A DNA stretch of 64,000 bases, taken from NCBI RefSeq assembly GCF_000467125.1, contig NZ_BATJ01000005.1, positions 212,041-276,040 on the forward strand, read 5' to 3'. The stretch is from Vibrio proteolyticus NBRC 13287. Its GTDB lineage: Bacteria; Pseudomonadota; Gammaproteobacteria; Enterobacterales; Vibrionaceae. This document shows positions 9,491-19,238 of the stretch, piece after piece. The position numbers and the translations under genes are program-made. How positions within the stretch are numbered: the first letter of the stretch is position 1; every line of letters starts with the position of its first letter. Under the pieces are notes generated by a model. It worked only from the letters and a program-made list of their open reading frames with translations. It did not search any database and was not told where the DNA came from.

Positions 9491-9565
9491 TTTTTCTGAA
9501 CAGCGTTCATCTTTGGTTCATCTTGACCCTGATAATCTGAACCTGTAGATAGAGAGGTACGTATT

Positions 9566-9766
9566 ATGAGTAGACTTATCGTCACGTTTCTGACAATTAT
9601 CACCGGCTTTTTTGCTCTGGTTGCCAGCCTGATTATGGTTATCCCGCTGACGATCGCCGCGCTGATCACCGGACGACGTATCCAGAAAGAGATGCAAAAC
9701 TATCATTTCGCCACAGAGCAGAACGCCGTTATTGAAGGCGAATATGAAGAAGTTCCGAAAAAATAG
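9566..9766 (+). CDS. Small membrane protein, function unknown
   Basis: 66 residues: two closely spaced or one long hydrophobic segment (about 4-34) followed by a charged tail ending EGEYEEVPKK. The ribosome site GAGAGGTACG is well placed. Its 3' end overlaps the start of the following esterase reading frame by 23 bases, which suggests the pair is co-translated. I do not recognise a named family. Confidence 0.7.
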   Translation: MSRLIVTFLTIITGFFALVASLIMVIPLTIAALITGRRIQKEMQNYHFATEQNAVIEGEYEEVPKK

Positions 9767-10999
9767 ACCAGCGATACTCTCCCGCATCAAACGACATATT
9801 TTACCGGCAGCGTTCCTACTTGGCGCTGCCGGCTTAGTGACATCCGCAATAAGCGGTGTAGCAGCAGTCCGGAACACCCGAGTTATTCCAGTGCACCATC
9901 GCTGCCCCCTTATAATCAGGCCACATTCAACGAGTACGTCGACGAAACGCGTCAGTGGCTCGAACAACATCGCTTTTTTATCAGCGATGATCATGCACGC
10001 GAAATCGCATTGAACCTGCCTCATGAATATCGTCCAGACACACCCAATGGTGAAGCGGTGCTGTTGGTGCATGGACTGGGAGATTCACCTTACTCCTTTG
10101 ATGATATTGCCCGACACCTGGCCACCAAAGGCTATTTGGTGCGCACGATTCTGTTGCCAGGTCACGGTTCGAAAGTCGGCGATCTGATGCTTCCATCCGA
10201 ACAGGATTGGCAGGGCGTAGTGCATCACCACACCCAGTTGCTCAAGCAAGAGTCCGATAAAATCTGGCTGGGCGGCTATTCCACTGGTGCCAATTTGGTG
10301 ACCACTGAAGCCTTACAAGATGCAAGTATCCAGGGTTTGCTGTTATTTTCTCCGGCGTTTAAGCCCGGCAATGACATTGTCTCCTGGGTCGAAATCGCCA
10401 GTTGGTTTATGACATGGGCGGATCAGGATCCAGAAGACAATTACCTGCGTTACAATTCACTGCCAATGAACGGTGCCGTTGTCTACTATCAGACTTCAGA
10501 AACCGTGCGCAACCAACTGGCACAAACACGCTTTGAGCGGCCAGTATTTATGATCATGAGTGAAAGTGACAGCGTGATCAGCACCGACTATGCGATGAAC
10601 ACCTTTACCAACAAAATGCCCAATCCCGGCAATGTACTGGTTTGGCAAGGGGAAACGCCCTTGGCCGATCAGCGGGCCGTACGTTTTAGCATGAGGATTC
10701 CACATCTGCGGATTTCTAATGGCTCCCATATGGGGCTACTGTTTTCACCGGAAAATCCCGAATATGGTATGAACGGCCACAATATGATCTGCAGCAATGG
10801 TCAGGATGAAGAGTTGCAACGGCTGTGTGCGCAAGACAAAGAAGTCTGGTACTCAGCATGGGGTTATCGTGAGCCAGGGAAGATACATGCCCGCTTAACC
10901 TATAACCCCTACTTTGAGCAAAGCATGACGCTGCTGGATAAAGTCATGAGTACGCCAACACCAGCTCGATACGTCGGACGCTCGCTTAACGTGCAATAA
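9744..10999 (+). pseudogene. Alpha/beta-hydrolase (lipase/esterase) with an apparent frameshift
   Basis: Two overlapping frames look like one gene. The first begins at ATG 9744 (GAAGG five bases upstream) and encodes a basic N-terminus and a membrane anchor (LPAAFLLGAAGLVTSAISGV). The second continues with a segment starting PEHPSYSSAP and YNQATFNEYVDETRQW, then the complete hydrolase: oxyanion motif LLVHGLGDSP, nucleophile elbow GGYSTGAN, and a late His (ISNGSHMG). The frame changes near 9855-9875; one missing base there would restore a continuous protein of about 415 residues. Either a real inactivating indel or a sequencing error. If real, translation from 10010 would yield a protein without its export anchor. 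Confidence 0.75.
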
Positions 11000-11018
11000 G
11001 CCCCTCGCGGGGCTTATT
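10995..11018. terminator. Bidirectional terminator between convergent genes
   Basis: Perfect 10-bp stem AATAAGCCCC/GGGGCTTATT with loop TCGC, overlapping the stop of the hydrolase and facing the end of the leftward DUF336 gene. Confidence 0.88.
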
Positions 11019-11021
11019 TGT

Positions 11022-11492
11022 TCATTGTGTTTGTTCTTGAAAAACACTTTGTAGCGCATCGCTTACCATTTGGTGATCGTCGAGTTGAGCGAGGCCAGAA
11101 ACCGTCACCGCCCCAACCAACCCAGATCCCGCAATTCGAATCGGAAACGAGCCACCATGAGCACAATATTGCGCGGCATCGATATGCGGCTGCGTTTCAA
11201 ACTCGCGCTGCTTTTGCGCGTTGTACAGCGACAGGTAGTAGGAACTGCGGCCATAGCGCAGCACCGAATTGCGTTTGCGGCGCATCCAATCGAGATGATC
11301 CGCACACGTGCCCGGCATGGCGTATTGAAATAGTGTTTGACCAAAACCATACACTTCGATCGCCACCGCGACTTGCTGGCTTTCCGCCATCTGCTTGAGC
11401 GCACAGCCCAATTGCCACGCCACATCGTGGTTAAAATGACTCAGTTGCAGCACCTCTTCTTGCTGCGCAATCTCGGCCAGTGTCAGGCTCAT
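11022..11492 (-). CDS. Heme-degrading-domain (DUF336, UPF0303/HbpS-like) protein
   Basis: 156 residues matching the UPF0303/YbcI branch of the DUF336 (HbpS/GlcG) superfamily. The recognisable motif DHLDWMRRKRNSVLRYGRSS lies near residues 63-82 and a glycine-rich C-terminal strand reads GSFPIRIAGSGLVGAVTVSG. Fungal and actinobacterial relatives bind heme or small metabolites, but the true role of the bacterial branch is unknown. It is the last gene of a leftward three-gene operon and overlaps the oxidoreductase by 4 bases, so a role alongside that enzyme is likely. Confidence 0.82.
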   Translation of the reverse strand: MSLTLAEIAQQEEVLQLSHFNHDVAWQLGCALKQMAESQQVAVAIEVYGFGQTLFQYAMPGTCADHLDWMRRKRNSVLRYGRSSYYLSLYNAQKQREFETQPHIDAAQYCAHGGSFPIRIAGSGLVGAVTVSGLAQLDDHQMVSDALQSVFQEQTQ

Positions 11493-12529
11493 AACTTCAC
11501 CCGCAACGTTTGACCCGTTTTGCTGCTCTCCAGCGCCATTTCAATCAGCGCGATGTTTTGCAGCGCCTGCTCTGGCGGCACCGGGTTGGCCGTGCCGAGA
11601 CGAATCGCATCCGCCACGCCTTTGAAATAGAGCTGATAGCCGCCCAGTTCTGTCGGAATGGTTTCTGATCCCGTTTCGCTGTGTAACTGACCATACAGCG
11701 ACGCCTCTTCCTGCGACCATTGCGGACTGTCCGGTTGCTTGCCTTCTTTGAGGTAGGTTTCCTGTGGATCGAGGCCGTATTTCTCATACTTCGCCAGGCT
11801 GCCCAGCACTTTGTAGCGCAGGTTCGGCTCTGGGCTGTAGAGGTTTGAATGCAGGTGCACCAAGTGATTTGGGTAGTGCAGGATCAGGTTGTAGTAATCG
11901 ATGGTGGTGGCGCCCGGGCGCATCATGCGGCACTGCGCATTGATCGCTTGTGGCAAGCCAAACAGCGCCAGCGCTTGGTCAAGCAGGTGCGGCGCCAAAT
12001 CAAACAAAATACCGCCGCCATCTTGCGCCAGTTCACGCCAGCGCTGACGAATTTCCGGACGGTAGCGGTCGAAGTGGGATTCAAACAGTTTGATGTCGCC
12101 CAAACGCCCTTCCGCCATCAGCTTTTGCAGCGTGAGGAAATCGCCATCCCAACGACGGTTATGGAACACGCTCAGCGTTAAGCCTTTTTCCGCCGCCAAC
12201 GCAATCAGCTCTTCACCATCTTCAATGCGTGTCACGAACGGCTTTTCAACGATCACATGCTTGCCATTTTGCAGCGCGCGTTTGGCCAGCGGGTAATGCA
12301 CATCGTTCGGCGCGGTGATGATCACCAGCTCCGCATCGCTGTTGTCCAGCAGATCATTGGCATCGCCAAACCATTGCGCGCTCGGCCAATCGGCCGCGAC
12401 TGCGGCTTGTTGGCTGGAACTGATCGCACTCAGCGTTAGCTCAGGCAGCGCGTTGATGAAAGGCAAGTGAAAGGTTTTCGCCGAATAGCCGTAGCCAATC
12501 ACGGCGGTTTTTACCGGAGCGTAAGTCAT
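11489..12529 (-). CDS. Gfo/Idh/MocA-family oxidoreductase (YdgJ-like)
   Basis: 346 residues from ATG 12529, which has AAGGAC nine bases upstream inside the end of the regulator gene. The N-terminal NAD(P)-binding motif is GYGYSAKTFHLP; the conserved EKP of the family appears as VIVEKPFV near residue 95, followed by the C-terminal Gfo/Idh/MocA substrate domain (GGILFDLAPHLLDQAL). Family members oxidise sugars or inositol-like polyols. With a DeoR-type sugar-responsive repressor upstream, catabolism of an unidentified sugar derivative is likely. Confidence 0.85.
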   Translation of the reverse strand: MTYAPVKTAVIGYGYSAKTFHLPFINALPELTLSAISSSQQAAVAADWPSAQWFGDANDLLDNSDAELVIITAPNDVHYPLAKRALQNGKHVIVEKPFVTRIEDGEELIALAAEKGLTLSVFHNRRWDGDFLTLQKLMAEGRLGDIKLFESHFDRYRPEIRQRWRELAQDGGGILFDLAPHLLDQALALFGLPQAINAQCRMMRPGATTIDYYNLILHYPNHLVHLHSNLYSPEPNLRYKVLGSLAKYEKYGLDPQETYLKEGKQPDSPQWSQEEASLYGQLHSETGSETIPTELGGYQLYFKGVADAIRLGTANPVPPEQALQNIALIEMALESSKTGQTLRVKL

Positions 12530-12530
12530 A

Positions 12531-13298
12531 TCAAAACTGTCCTTCTGGTGCGGTCGCCACAACACACTGAATGTCGTGACGGTCAAATAATTCTTGCAGT
12601 GCTGGCGCGGGGGGCGCGTCGGTGATCACCATGTCGATCGCTGCCACATCACACACGTGATGGAAATTTTCGGTGCCCATTTTGCGCTGTTCGCACACCA
12701 AAATGATCTGCTGCGCTTGCGCCATCATCGCGCGTTTCATCGACGCTTCTTGTTCATCATTGGTGGTCAGGCCGCGCTCAGACAGCGCGCACACACCAAT
12801 AAACGCCTTATTCACATGATAGCCAGCCATTTGCTGCTCAGCCTGCGCGCCCAGTATGGCGCGGCTGTACGGGTCAAAATGACCGCCCAGCAGATGCACC
12901 ACATGCGAAGAGCCCTCTTCAACCTGAGCCAGCGTGTTAACCGAGTTGGTCACGATGGTCGCGGGCGCCGCCAGATAACTGGGGACGAGGGCCAACGTAG
13001 TGCTGGTATCAAGCACAATGTAGTCCTGTGCATCCACCAGCGATGCCGCGCACTGCGCCAATGCGTGCTTGGCCCTGCTAACAGTTTTAGCAGAGAACGG
13101 CTCGCTTTTCGGCGACACCGGAGCCAACATCGCACCACCACGAATGCGCTGAATGCCCGGCAGCTGGGTGAGTTTCACCAGATCGCGCCGCGCGGAATCA
13201 CGCGACACACCAAACTGATTGCAGATATCGGTCGCGGTAATTTTCCCCTGCTGCTTCATCAGGGTTTGTAAGTGAACTAGGCGCTCTTCTTGGGTCAT
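12531..13298 (-). CDS. DeoR-family transcriptional regulator
   Basis: 255 residues. The N-terminal winged helix-turn-helix (LQTLMKQQGKITATDICNQFGVSRDSARRDL) and the C-terminal DeoR sugar-phosphate-binding domain are both complete, the latter with VLDTSTTLALVPSYL and IFIGVCALS-like strands. It is the first gene of the operon it probably controls. A perfect inverted repeat lies immediately upstream, overlapping the promoter region, which points to autoregulation with a phosphorylated sugar as inducer. Confidence 0.88.
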   Translation of the reverse strand: MTQEERLVHLQTLMKQQGKITATDICNQFGVSRDSARRDLVKLTQLPGIQRIRGGAMLAPVSPKSEPFSAKTVSRAKHALAQCAASLVDAQDYIVLDTSTTLALVPSYLAAPATIVTNSVNTLAQVEEGSSHVVHLLGGHFDPYSRAILGAQAEQQMAGYHVNKAFIGVCALSERGLTTNDEQEASMKRAMMAQAQQIILVCEQRKMGTENFHHVCDVAAIDMVITDAPPAPALQELFDRHDIQCVVATAPEGQF

Positions 13299-13300
13299 AA

Positions 13301-13328
13301 ACTTAAAATCACGTAAGTCATTTTAAGT
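13301..13328. promoter_or_regulatory. Inverted repeat, likely DeoR-type operator
   Basis: Perfect 9-bp arms ACTTAAAAT (13301-13309) and ATTTTAAGT (13320-13328) separated by 10 bases, directly upstream of the regulator start. A further partial copy (TAAACTTA) follows at about 13334. Confidence 0.6.
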
Positions 13329-13490
13329 TATTCTAAACTTATTGTTCTAAATGTCACGGGAAATCTTCCTCATGCAGACCACCCCATTCACCGCCATAAA
13401 GCCAAAATCACTAACAAGTAAAAAATCAATTACACTTTTTTTACATTTCCAATGTATGATGAATCACATCAAAATAATGAGGACAAACCT

Positions 13491-13976
13491 ATGAGCAGCG
13501 GACAACGCAACATCACATTACGGTTTCTGGCAGAACCCGGTGATGTAAACTTTGGCGGCAAGGTCCACGGCGGCGCTGTCATGAAGTGGATTGACCTGGC
13601 CGCGTATGCCTGTTCAGCCGCCTGGAGTGGCAAGTACTGCATTACCGCCTACGCCGGCGGAATCCGGTTTGTGGCTCCGATCCATGTCGGCAACCTGGTT
13701 GAAGTCAGTGCAAAAGTCATTTACACCGGAACTACCTCTATGCACATCGCTATCGATGTTCAGGCCAGCGATCCCAAAGAGATGAAAAATCGTCTTACCA
13801 CGCATTGTATCGTGATCATGGTGGCGGTTGATGAGGCTGGTAAGCCAACGCGTATTCCGGAGTGGGTGCCACAAAGTGAGGAAGACATCGCCCTACAGCA
13901 GTCTGCCATTCGCCTGATGAACATGCGCAAAAAGATTGGCGAAGAGATGGAAGCGCACGTCAAATACCTGAAGTAA
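13491..13976 (+). CDS. Acyl-CoA thioesterase (hotdog fold, YciA/BFIT-like)
   Basis: 161 residues from ATG 13491 (AGGAC at the right distance). It has the hotdog-fold signature FGGKVHGGAVMKWIDLAAY, with the active-site Asp in the long helix, and the strand IRFVAPIHVGNLVEVSAKV typical of acyl-CoA hydrolases. It cleaves acyl-CoA thioesters in the cytoplasm. An in-frame ATG at 13452 is less likely because it lacks a ribosome site. Monocistronic. Confidence 0.88.
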   Translation: MSSGQRNITLRFLAEPGDVNFGGKVHGGAVMKWIDLAAYACSAAWSGKYCITAYAGGIRFVAPIHVGNLVEVSAKVIYTGTTSMHIAIDVQASDPKEMKNRLTTHCIVIMVAVDEAGKPTRIPEWVPQSEEDIALQQSAIRLMNMRKKIGEEMEAHVKYLK

Positions 13977-14096
13977 AGTCATGTTTAACGCGTTTTATTT
14001 GTAATCGTTTACCTCTGTCATTTTTCTTTCATCTTTGTTTGATTTAATCCGCGGTTCATTACTGCGCAAAGGCAGGAAAAGACAGAGGAATCCTGA

Positions 14097-14339
14097 TTGA
14101 GCCTGAACACCACACTGAGCGCCGATACGCTGGCCAACCCCAAATCGGTGGAGTATCAATGGGTACGGACGATGTACGTCGAAGGCTACGACACACAGGC
14201 AATCAATCATTACATCCGCACCTGCTTCGGCGGCGATGACATTTTCGCCGATCTGTTTCGCAAAGTGGCGTTACAACAAGAGAGTATCTACGTGCTGCTT
14301 CAATACGTCGGGTGTGCTCCTTCCAGCCGCGAGTTCTGA
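14097..14339 (+). CDS. Small conserved-looking protein, unknown function
   Basis: 80 residues beginning at TTG 14097, six bases after a strong GAGGAA ribosome site. The product is acidic and aromatic-rich with no signal peptide or membrane segment (for example EYQWVRTMYVEGYD, NHYIRTCFGGDDIFADLF). Not a recognised family. The ribosome site and balanced composition favour a real gene. Confidence 0.6.
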   Translation: MSLNTTLSADTLANPKSVEYQWVRTMYVEGYDTQAINHYIRTCFGGDDIFADLFRKVALQQESIYVLLQYVGCAPSSREF

Positions 14340-14511
14340 TCGCCCTCGTTTTCTGCTACAGTTGCTCCTTTCTCACAAACGCAACTATTCTCAATATACA
14401 CTGCGTTAATCCTATGAATATGAGCAAGTTACCTGCAAATTTTCACTTGGATTTAACTATCCAGGTGGACAACTACACTATATTGACGCCTGATATAATC
14501 AACCTAACCAA

Positions 14512-15888
14512 ATGGAAGCGATGATGGAAGGTGCTCAACCTATTGAATCACCTCATAAAAAGATTGAGAGCACGACCTCTCAGCACCTGATTGCTTGCGA
14601 AGAATGTGGTCTGGTTGTCGATATTCCCGCCGTCGCAGCAGGACAAAAAGCTCAATGCCCGCGTTGTCATCATACGTTACTGAAACAACCGACCAACCCG
14701 TATCAACGCCCGATTGCTTATGCAATCACATGCCTGATTACGTTGATTCTCAGCGTCTCGTTTCCTTTTATGTCGTTCAGTGTCAAGGGCCTCACACAAG
14801 AGATCACGTTGCTGCATTCGGTCAAGACGCTGGAGCAGTTTCAAAACTCGCTACTCGCCTCGCTGCTACTGGCAACGGTCATCGTACTGCCGGCGATTTA
14901 CATCTGTTGCCTGCTTTATTTACACCTAAAAGCCCTGCATTTTCGTCGTCATCCACCAAATCCAAAGCAGAGGCACACCACTAAACTCATCTGCCGGGTC
15001 CTGTTTCAGGTTGAGCCCTGGTTGATGGTGGATGTGTTTCTGATCGGTGTACTGGTCAGCCTGATCAAAATCGCGTCTCTGGCAGACATTGGCATGGGCA
15101 CCTCCTTCTGGGCGTTTTGTGTCTATACCGTCTTGGTCGTGAAATGCATCTCCATGGTTGACAAAAGTTGGTTGTGGGATCAGTTCATTCCAAGCATCCC
15201 GGTTGACCACGTCTGCGATGGTGACAGCCACCTCTCGGCCAATCATGTCAGTTGTCATGTTTGTCATCAGATCAATCCGCTCGACGAACAACGGCACAGT
15301 CGTTGCGTCCGCTGTGGCAGCCGCACACACAAATATGACCCATCCGGAGATCTGCAGAAAGCCTGGGCACTGCTGATCGCCTCTGCGATTTTTTATGTGC
15401 CGGCCAACCTGTATCCGATGATGTATACCGTAAGCTTGGGCCACAGTGAAGGTTCTACCATCCTCGGGGGGGTGATTCTGCTATGGCAACTAGGCTCCTA
15501 TCCCATTGCGATGGTGATTTTCTTAGCCAGTATTTTTATTCCATTAGCCAAAATGTTCACCTTAGCCTGGCTGTTTGTCACCGCAAAAAACATGCACAAG
15601 CACCCGCGGCAGGAAAGCATCACCCGCTTAAAAGCGTATCGTATTACTGAGTTTATCGGCCGTTGGTCGATGATTGATATTTTCGTGGTAGCCATTCTGG
15701 TCGCACTGGTTCAGCTCCACAACCTGATGGCCATTTATCCGGGTCCGGCCGCCCTTTCTTTCGCTGCTGTCGTGATATGCACCATGCTCTCCGCGATGGT
15801 ATTTGACCCGCGCATGCTCTGGCAACGTATGCCAACGCACGCTCAGCAGCCTATTGATCTTGTGAACGAGAAAACCAACGATGAGTGA
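14512..15888 (+). CDS. pqiA: Intermembrane transport protein PqiA
   Basis: 458-residue inner-membrane protein made of two homologous halves, each a zinc-ribbon-like Cys4 motif (CEECG...CPRCH and CHVCH...CVRCG) followed by four membrane helices. It is the membrane partner of PqiB in lipid transport between the inner and outer membranes. The stop overlaps pqiB by 8 bases. ATG 14512 and 14524 (MEGAQP) are both possible; a TATAAT at 14494-14499 would be too close to the first for a normal leader, which slightly favours the second. Confidence 0.95.
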   Translation: MEAMMEGAQPIESPHKKIESTTSQHLIACEECGLVVDIPAVAAGQKAQCPRCHHTLLKQPTNPYQRPIAYAITCLITLILSVSFPFMSFSVKGLTQEITLLHSVKTLEQFQNSLLASLLLATVIVLPAIYICCLLYLHLKALHFRRHPPNPKQRHTTKLICRVLFQVEPWLMVDVFLIGVLVSLIKIASLADIGMGTSFWAFCVYTVLVVKCISMVDKSWLWDQFIPSIPVDHVCDGDSHLSANHVSCHVCHQINPLDEQRHSRCVRCGSRTHKYDPSGDLQKAWALLIASAIFYVPANLYPMMYTVSLGHSEGSTILGGVILLWQLGSYPIAMVIFLASIFIPLAKMFTLAWLFVTAKNMHKHPRQESITRLKAYRITEFIGRWSMIDIFVVAILVALVQLHNLMAIYPGPAALSFAAVVICTMLSAMVFDPRMLWQRMPTHAQQPIDLVNEKTNDE

Positions 15889-17527
15889 AGAGAAAAAAAC
15901 CTCGGCTAACGTTCAACCGCAACGGCACATTTCCACTATCTGGATCATTCCGATCCTGGCTTTGGCAATGGGTGCCTGGATGTTGTACCAACACATCACC
16001 AGCACTGGTCCGGAAATCACGTTAAAAATGAAGACGGCCGAAGGTATTGAAGTGGGCAAAACAGAGATTCGCTCTCTGAACGTGAAAGTTGGTACCGTCA
16101 CTGAGGTCACGTTAAGCCACAACTACGATTACATCCTGGTCACCGCTCGCATGAACAAAGACGCAGAACGGATGCTGAAAAAAGACACCCTGTTCTGGGT
16201 CGTTAAACCACGTATTGGCCGGGATGGCGTGTCTGGCTTGGAGACCCTGCTCTCCGGAGCCTATATCCAACTTCAGCCCGGCCACGAGAAAGAAAAGCGC
16301 GAAGAATTCACCGTACTTGACGTCCCGCCAGTGGCACCGCCGGACGCCAAAGGATTAAGGGTCGTTCTGAGCAATCAGGAAGCGGGCAAGCTGTCCGTGG
16401 GTGATCCGGTGATCTACAAAGGCTTCACTGTCGGGCGTGTTGAGAGCACCAGCTTTGACGTCAACACGCAAAAAGCCCTCTATCAACTGTTCATTTTTGA
16501 GCCCTACGACAGCCTGGTCCGCACCCGATCCCATTTCTGGTTGTCATCGGGGGTCGACTTGCAGCTCAATGCCGAAGGTTTCAACCTGAGATTCGGTTCA
16601 CTGGAAAGTTTGTTGACTGGCGGCGTGACCTTCGATGTACCGCGAGGTATGGACTCGGGCCAGCCCGTCACAAAGCAGATGCGTCGCTACCGCCTGTTTG
16701 ACGATCACAAACAGGTCCGAGAAGGCCTTTACGACGAATACCTGGAATTCGTGATGTTGTTTGATGAATCGGTGCGCGGCCTCAGAGCCCGTGCTCCCGT
16801 GGAATACCGTGGGATCCGCATCGGTACCGTGATGCGCGTTCCAATGCGCATGCCGACTCCGGATGAGGACTTCTCTGCCACCCAAATTCCTGTTCTGGTG
16901 CGCATTGAACTGGGGCGTGTCTACGACTCGTTTGAACAAGTGCCAGTCGAGATCCTCAAAACCAAGTTACGTGAAGAGTTCAAACGAGGCCTGCGCGCCA
17001 CCCTCAAAACGGGCAGCTTGTTGACGGGGGCTCTGTATATTGATGCGGATTTCTATCCGAAGGATCAGGCAAATCAGCCGGAGTCATTTGAAGGCTACGA
17101 TGTGTTTCCGACCAGGCAAGGCGGCTTTGCCGAAGTGCAAAAACAAGTCACCGACTTGCTGCAAAAACTGAACGATCTGCCGTTGGACGATACGCTCAAC
17201 TCTCTGAACGCCACGTTGGAAACCTCAGAGAAAACCTTGGCATCAGCCGAACGCGTCGCCGCCAGCCTGGATACTTTGCTCAAACAGAAAGACACTCAGG
17301 CGCTGCCAAAAGACATTCGCGACAGTCTGAAACAGATCCAGGATACCCTCAATGGCTTTGGACCAAACTCGCCAATGTATTCCGAGCTGCAGTCTGCGCT
17401 GGGTCAGTTTGAACAAGTCATGACAGAGTTTAAACCCGTACTGCGTCAGTTAAATGAAAAGCCGAACTCTCTGGTGTTTGGTGATGAAAAAGCGCAGGAC
17501 CCTGTGCCGGCGAAAGGACAGAAATAA
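15881..17527 (+). CDS. pqiB: Intermembrane transport protein PqiB (MCE domains)
   Basis: 548 residues: one N-terminal membrane anchor (about 20-40), three tandem MCE domains (around 45-140, 160-220 and 285-395) and a long C-terminal helical region (about 415-540). E. coli PqiB is the same length and forms a hexameric syringe-like tunnel spanning the periplasm. It sits between pqiA and pqiC with overlaps at both ends. Confidence 0.95.
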   Translation: MSEEKKTSANVQPQRHISTIWIIPILALAMGAWMLYQHITSTGPEITLKMKTAEGIEVGKTEIRSLNVKVGTVTEVTLSHNYDYILVTARMNKDAERMLKKDTLFWVVKPRIGRDGVSGLETLLSGAYIQLQPGHEKEKREEFTVLDVPPVAPPDAKGLRVVLSNQEAGKLSVGDPVIYKGFTVGRVESTSFDVNTQKALYQLFIFEPYDSLVRTRSHFWLSSGVDLQLNAEGFNLRFGSLESLLTGGVTFDVPRGMDSGQPVTKQMRRYRLFDDHKQVREGLYDEYLEFVMLFDESVRGLRARAPVEYRGIRIGTVMRVPMRMPTPDEDFSATQIPVLVRIELGRVYDSFEQVPVEILKTKLREEFKRGLRATLKTGSLLTGALYIDADFYPKDQANQPESFEGYDVFPTRQGGFAEVQKQVTDLLQKLNDLPLDDTLNSLNATLETSEKTLASAERVAASLDTLLKQKDTQALPKDIRDSLKQIQDTLNGFGPNSPMYSELQSALGQFEQVMTEFKPVLRQLNEKPNSLVFGDEKAQDPVPAKGQK

Positions 17528-18084
17528 TGAAAAAATGGTTAGTTTTCAGCTTAGTTGCACTGGCAGGCTGCAGCGCAACACCACCCGCCAGTCAGTTGTA
17601 TGTGTTGCCCGCCCCTGAAGCCACGGTCAGGGCTCCACAAACCGCTCCGATCCTAGTTGTTCGGCCAGTCGAACTGGCGCCTTATCTGGACAGCGCCGGG
17701 TTGGTTTACCGCACCTCTGACACTCAGGTGATCCAAACTAGGCAGAACTTGTGGGCACAAAACCTGTCAGCCCAGTTAACGCAACGCCTGGTGGCGGACT
17801 TACGCAGCAAACAAAGTCAGTACTGGCCAGTGCAACTGAACCCGGTGATGACAAGCCGTGGTCAACCTATGCTGCTAGTGCGCGTCGAACAGTTCAATGG
17901 TTCGTATACAGGCAACGCTGATATCAGCGGGGAGTGGACACTGGTTGACGCTGAAGGACAGATTCAGCAGACCCAGGCTTTTCGTCACAGCGTCCCCCTT
18001 GACTCAGGAGGCTATCCGGCATTGGTGGAAGCATTGGCGCAAGGCTTTCAGCAAGTCACCAGCCAGATTGCGCAAACCCTATAA
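17527..18084 (+). CDS. pqiC: Outer-membrane lipoprotein PqiC (YmbA)
   Basis: 185 residues with a lipoprotein signal (LVALAGC, acylated Cys about 15) and the ABC-type auxiliary lipoprotein fold (DUF330). It anchors the distal end of the PqiB tunnel at the outer membrane. The start shares a base with the pqiB stop (TAATG), and a terminator follows. Confidence 0.92.
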   Translation: MKKWLVFSLVALAGCSATPPASQLYVLPAPEATVRAPQTAPILVVRPVELAPYLDSAGLVYRTSDTQVIQTRQNLWAQNLSAQLTQRLVADLRSKQSQYWPVQLNPVMTSRGQPMLLVRVEQFNGSYTGNADISGEWTLVDAEGQIQQTQAFRHSVPLDSGGYPALVEALAQGFQQVTSQIAQTL

Positions 18085-18104
18085 CTACTCACGTCAAGCT
18101 ATAC

Positions 18105-18130
18105 AAAGAGGGCCTGGCGCCCTCTTTTGC
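18105..18130 (+). terminator. Terminator of pqiABC
   Basis: AAAGAGGGC/GCCCTCTTT stem with trailing T run. Confidence 0.88.
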
Positions 18131-18299
18131 TTTCCTACCGACATAAAAAAACCCAAGCGGAAGCCCGGGTTTTGGTTACAAAAAACTGTTAGTCGTTGGA
18201 TAGTAAGGAATCAGAGCTAACAGCCAGCTATGCGTAACGCCAGAACTGCTCTTACAAACCAGCTGATCGGCGGCCAAACCAAAAGTGCTGGATGAAGAA

Positions 18300-18328
18300 A
18301 CAAAATGGGCGACCTTACGGTCGCCCTT
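18300..18328 (-). terminator. Terminator of the malEFG operon
   Basis: Perfect stem GGGCGACC/GGTCGCCC (18307-18326), nine bases past the malG stop, followed on the minus strand by a modest T stretch. Confidence 0.8.
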
Positions 18329-18335
18329 ATTCTTA

Positions 18336-19226
18336 TTATCCTTTCACACCGCCGGCGGTAAGTCCTCCGACTAACCAGCGCTGCGCAAGTAAGAATACGA
18401 CGGTTATTGGCAATGCAGACAATACTGCTGCGGCTGCAAAATCCCCCCACAGATAGTTCTGAGGGTATAAATACTGCTGCATACCAACCGCTAAGGTGTA
18501 TGAGTTTACATCAGAAAGAAGCAAAGATGCTACCGGAACCTCACCCACAACCATGATAAATGACAAGATGAATACCACCGCCAGAATCGGTACAGACAGC
18601 GGTAACAGCACCAGTCTGAAGGCTTGCCATGGTGTTGCGCCATCCAGAGCGGCCGCTTCTTCCAACGAACCATCAATGGTCTCGAAGTAACCCTTAATCG
18701 TCCAGACGTGCAGTGCGATCCCACCTAAATACGAGAAGATCAGGCCGCCATGCGTGTTCAAACCAAGGAAAGGAATGTACTGACCGAGCTTATCAAACAA
18801 GGCATAAATCGCTACCAGCGCCAACACTGCCGGGAACATCTGAAAGATCATCATCGCTTTCAGGATAGTGTTTTTGCCTTTGAACTTCATCCGTGCAAAC
18901 GCATACGCTGAAGTCGTCGACAAGGTCACAATCAGAACCGATGTGATGCCTGCAACTTTAATTGAGTTCCACAGCCAGGTCAGTACCGGGAACGGCGGCG
19001 GCGTCACGGTGCCATCCGCATTTTCGACAGCCATGCCTAACGCCAGTTTCCAGTGCTCAAGCGACGGATTATCCGGGATCAGGCTGCCAGTAGCGAAGTT
19101 ACCCTCACGGAAGGAGATCGCAATTACCATCAGCAGCGGAAATATGATCAGTGACAGGAACGTCCACATCGCGATGTGAGTCGCCCAGACACGGTATTTT
19201 AATGATTTACCTTGTACCATTGCCAT
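18336..19226 (-). CDS. malG: Maltose/maltodextrin ABC transporter permease MalG
   Basis: 296 residues, the same length as E. coli MalG: six membrane helices and the EAA loop ([21 protein letters not shown]) that docks on MalK. It forms the inner-membrane channel with MalF and is transcribed with malF and malE. Confidence 0.95.
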   Translation of the reverse strand: MAMVQGKSLKYRVWATHIAMWTFLSLIIFPLLMVIAISFREGNFATGSLIPDNPSLEHWKLALGMAVENADGTVTPPPFPVLTWLWNSIKVAGITSVLIVTLSTTSAYAFARMKFKGKNTILKAMMIFQMFPAVLALVAIYALFDKLGQYIPFLGLNTHGGLIFSYLGGIALHVWTIKGYFETIDGSLEEAAALDGATPWQAFRLVLLPLSVPILAVVFILSFIMVVGEVPVASLLLSDVNSYTLAVGMQQYLYPQNYLWGDFAAAAVLSALPITVVFLLAQRWLVGGLTAGGVKG

Positions 19227-19238
19227 TTCGGAATCTCC

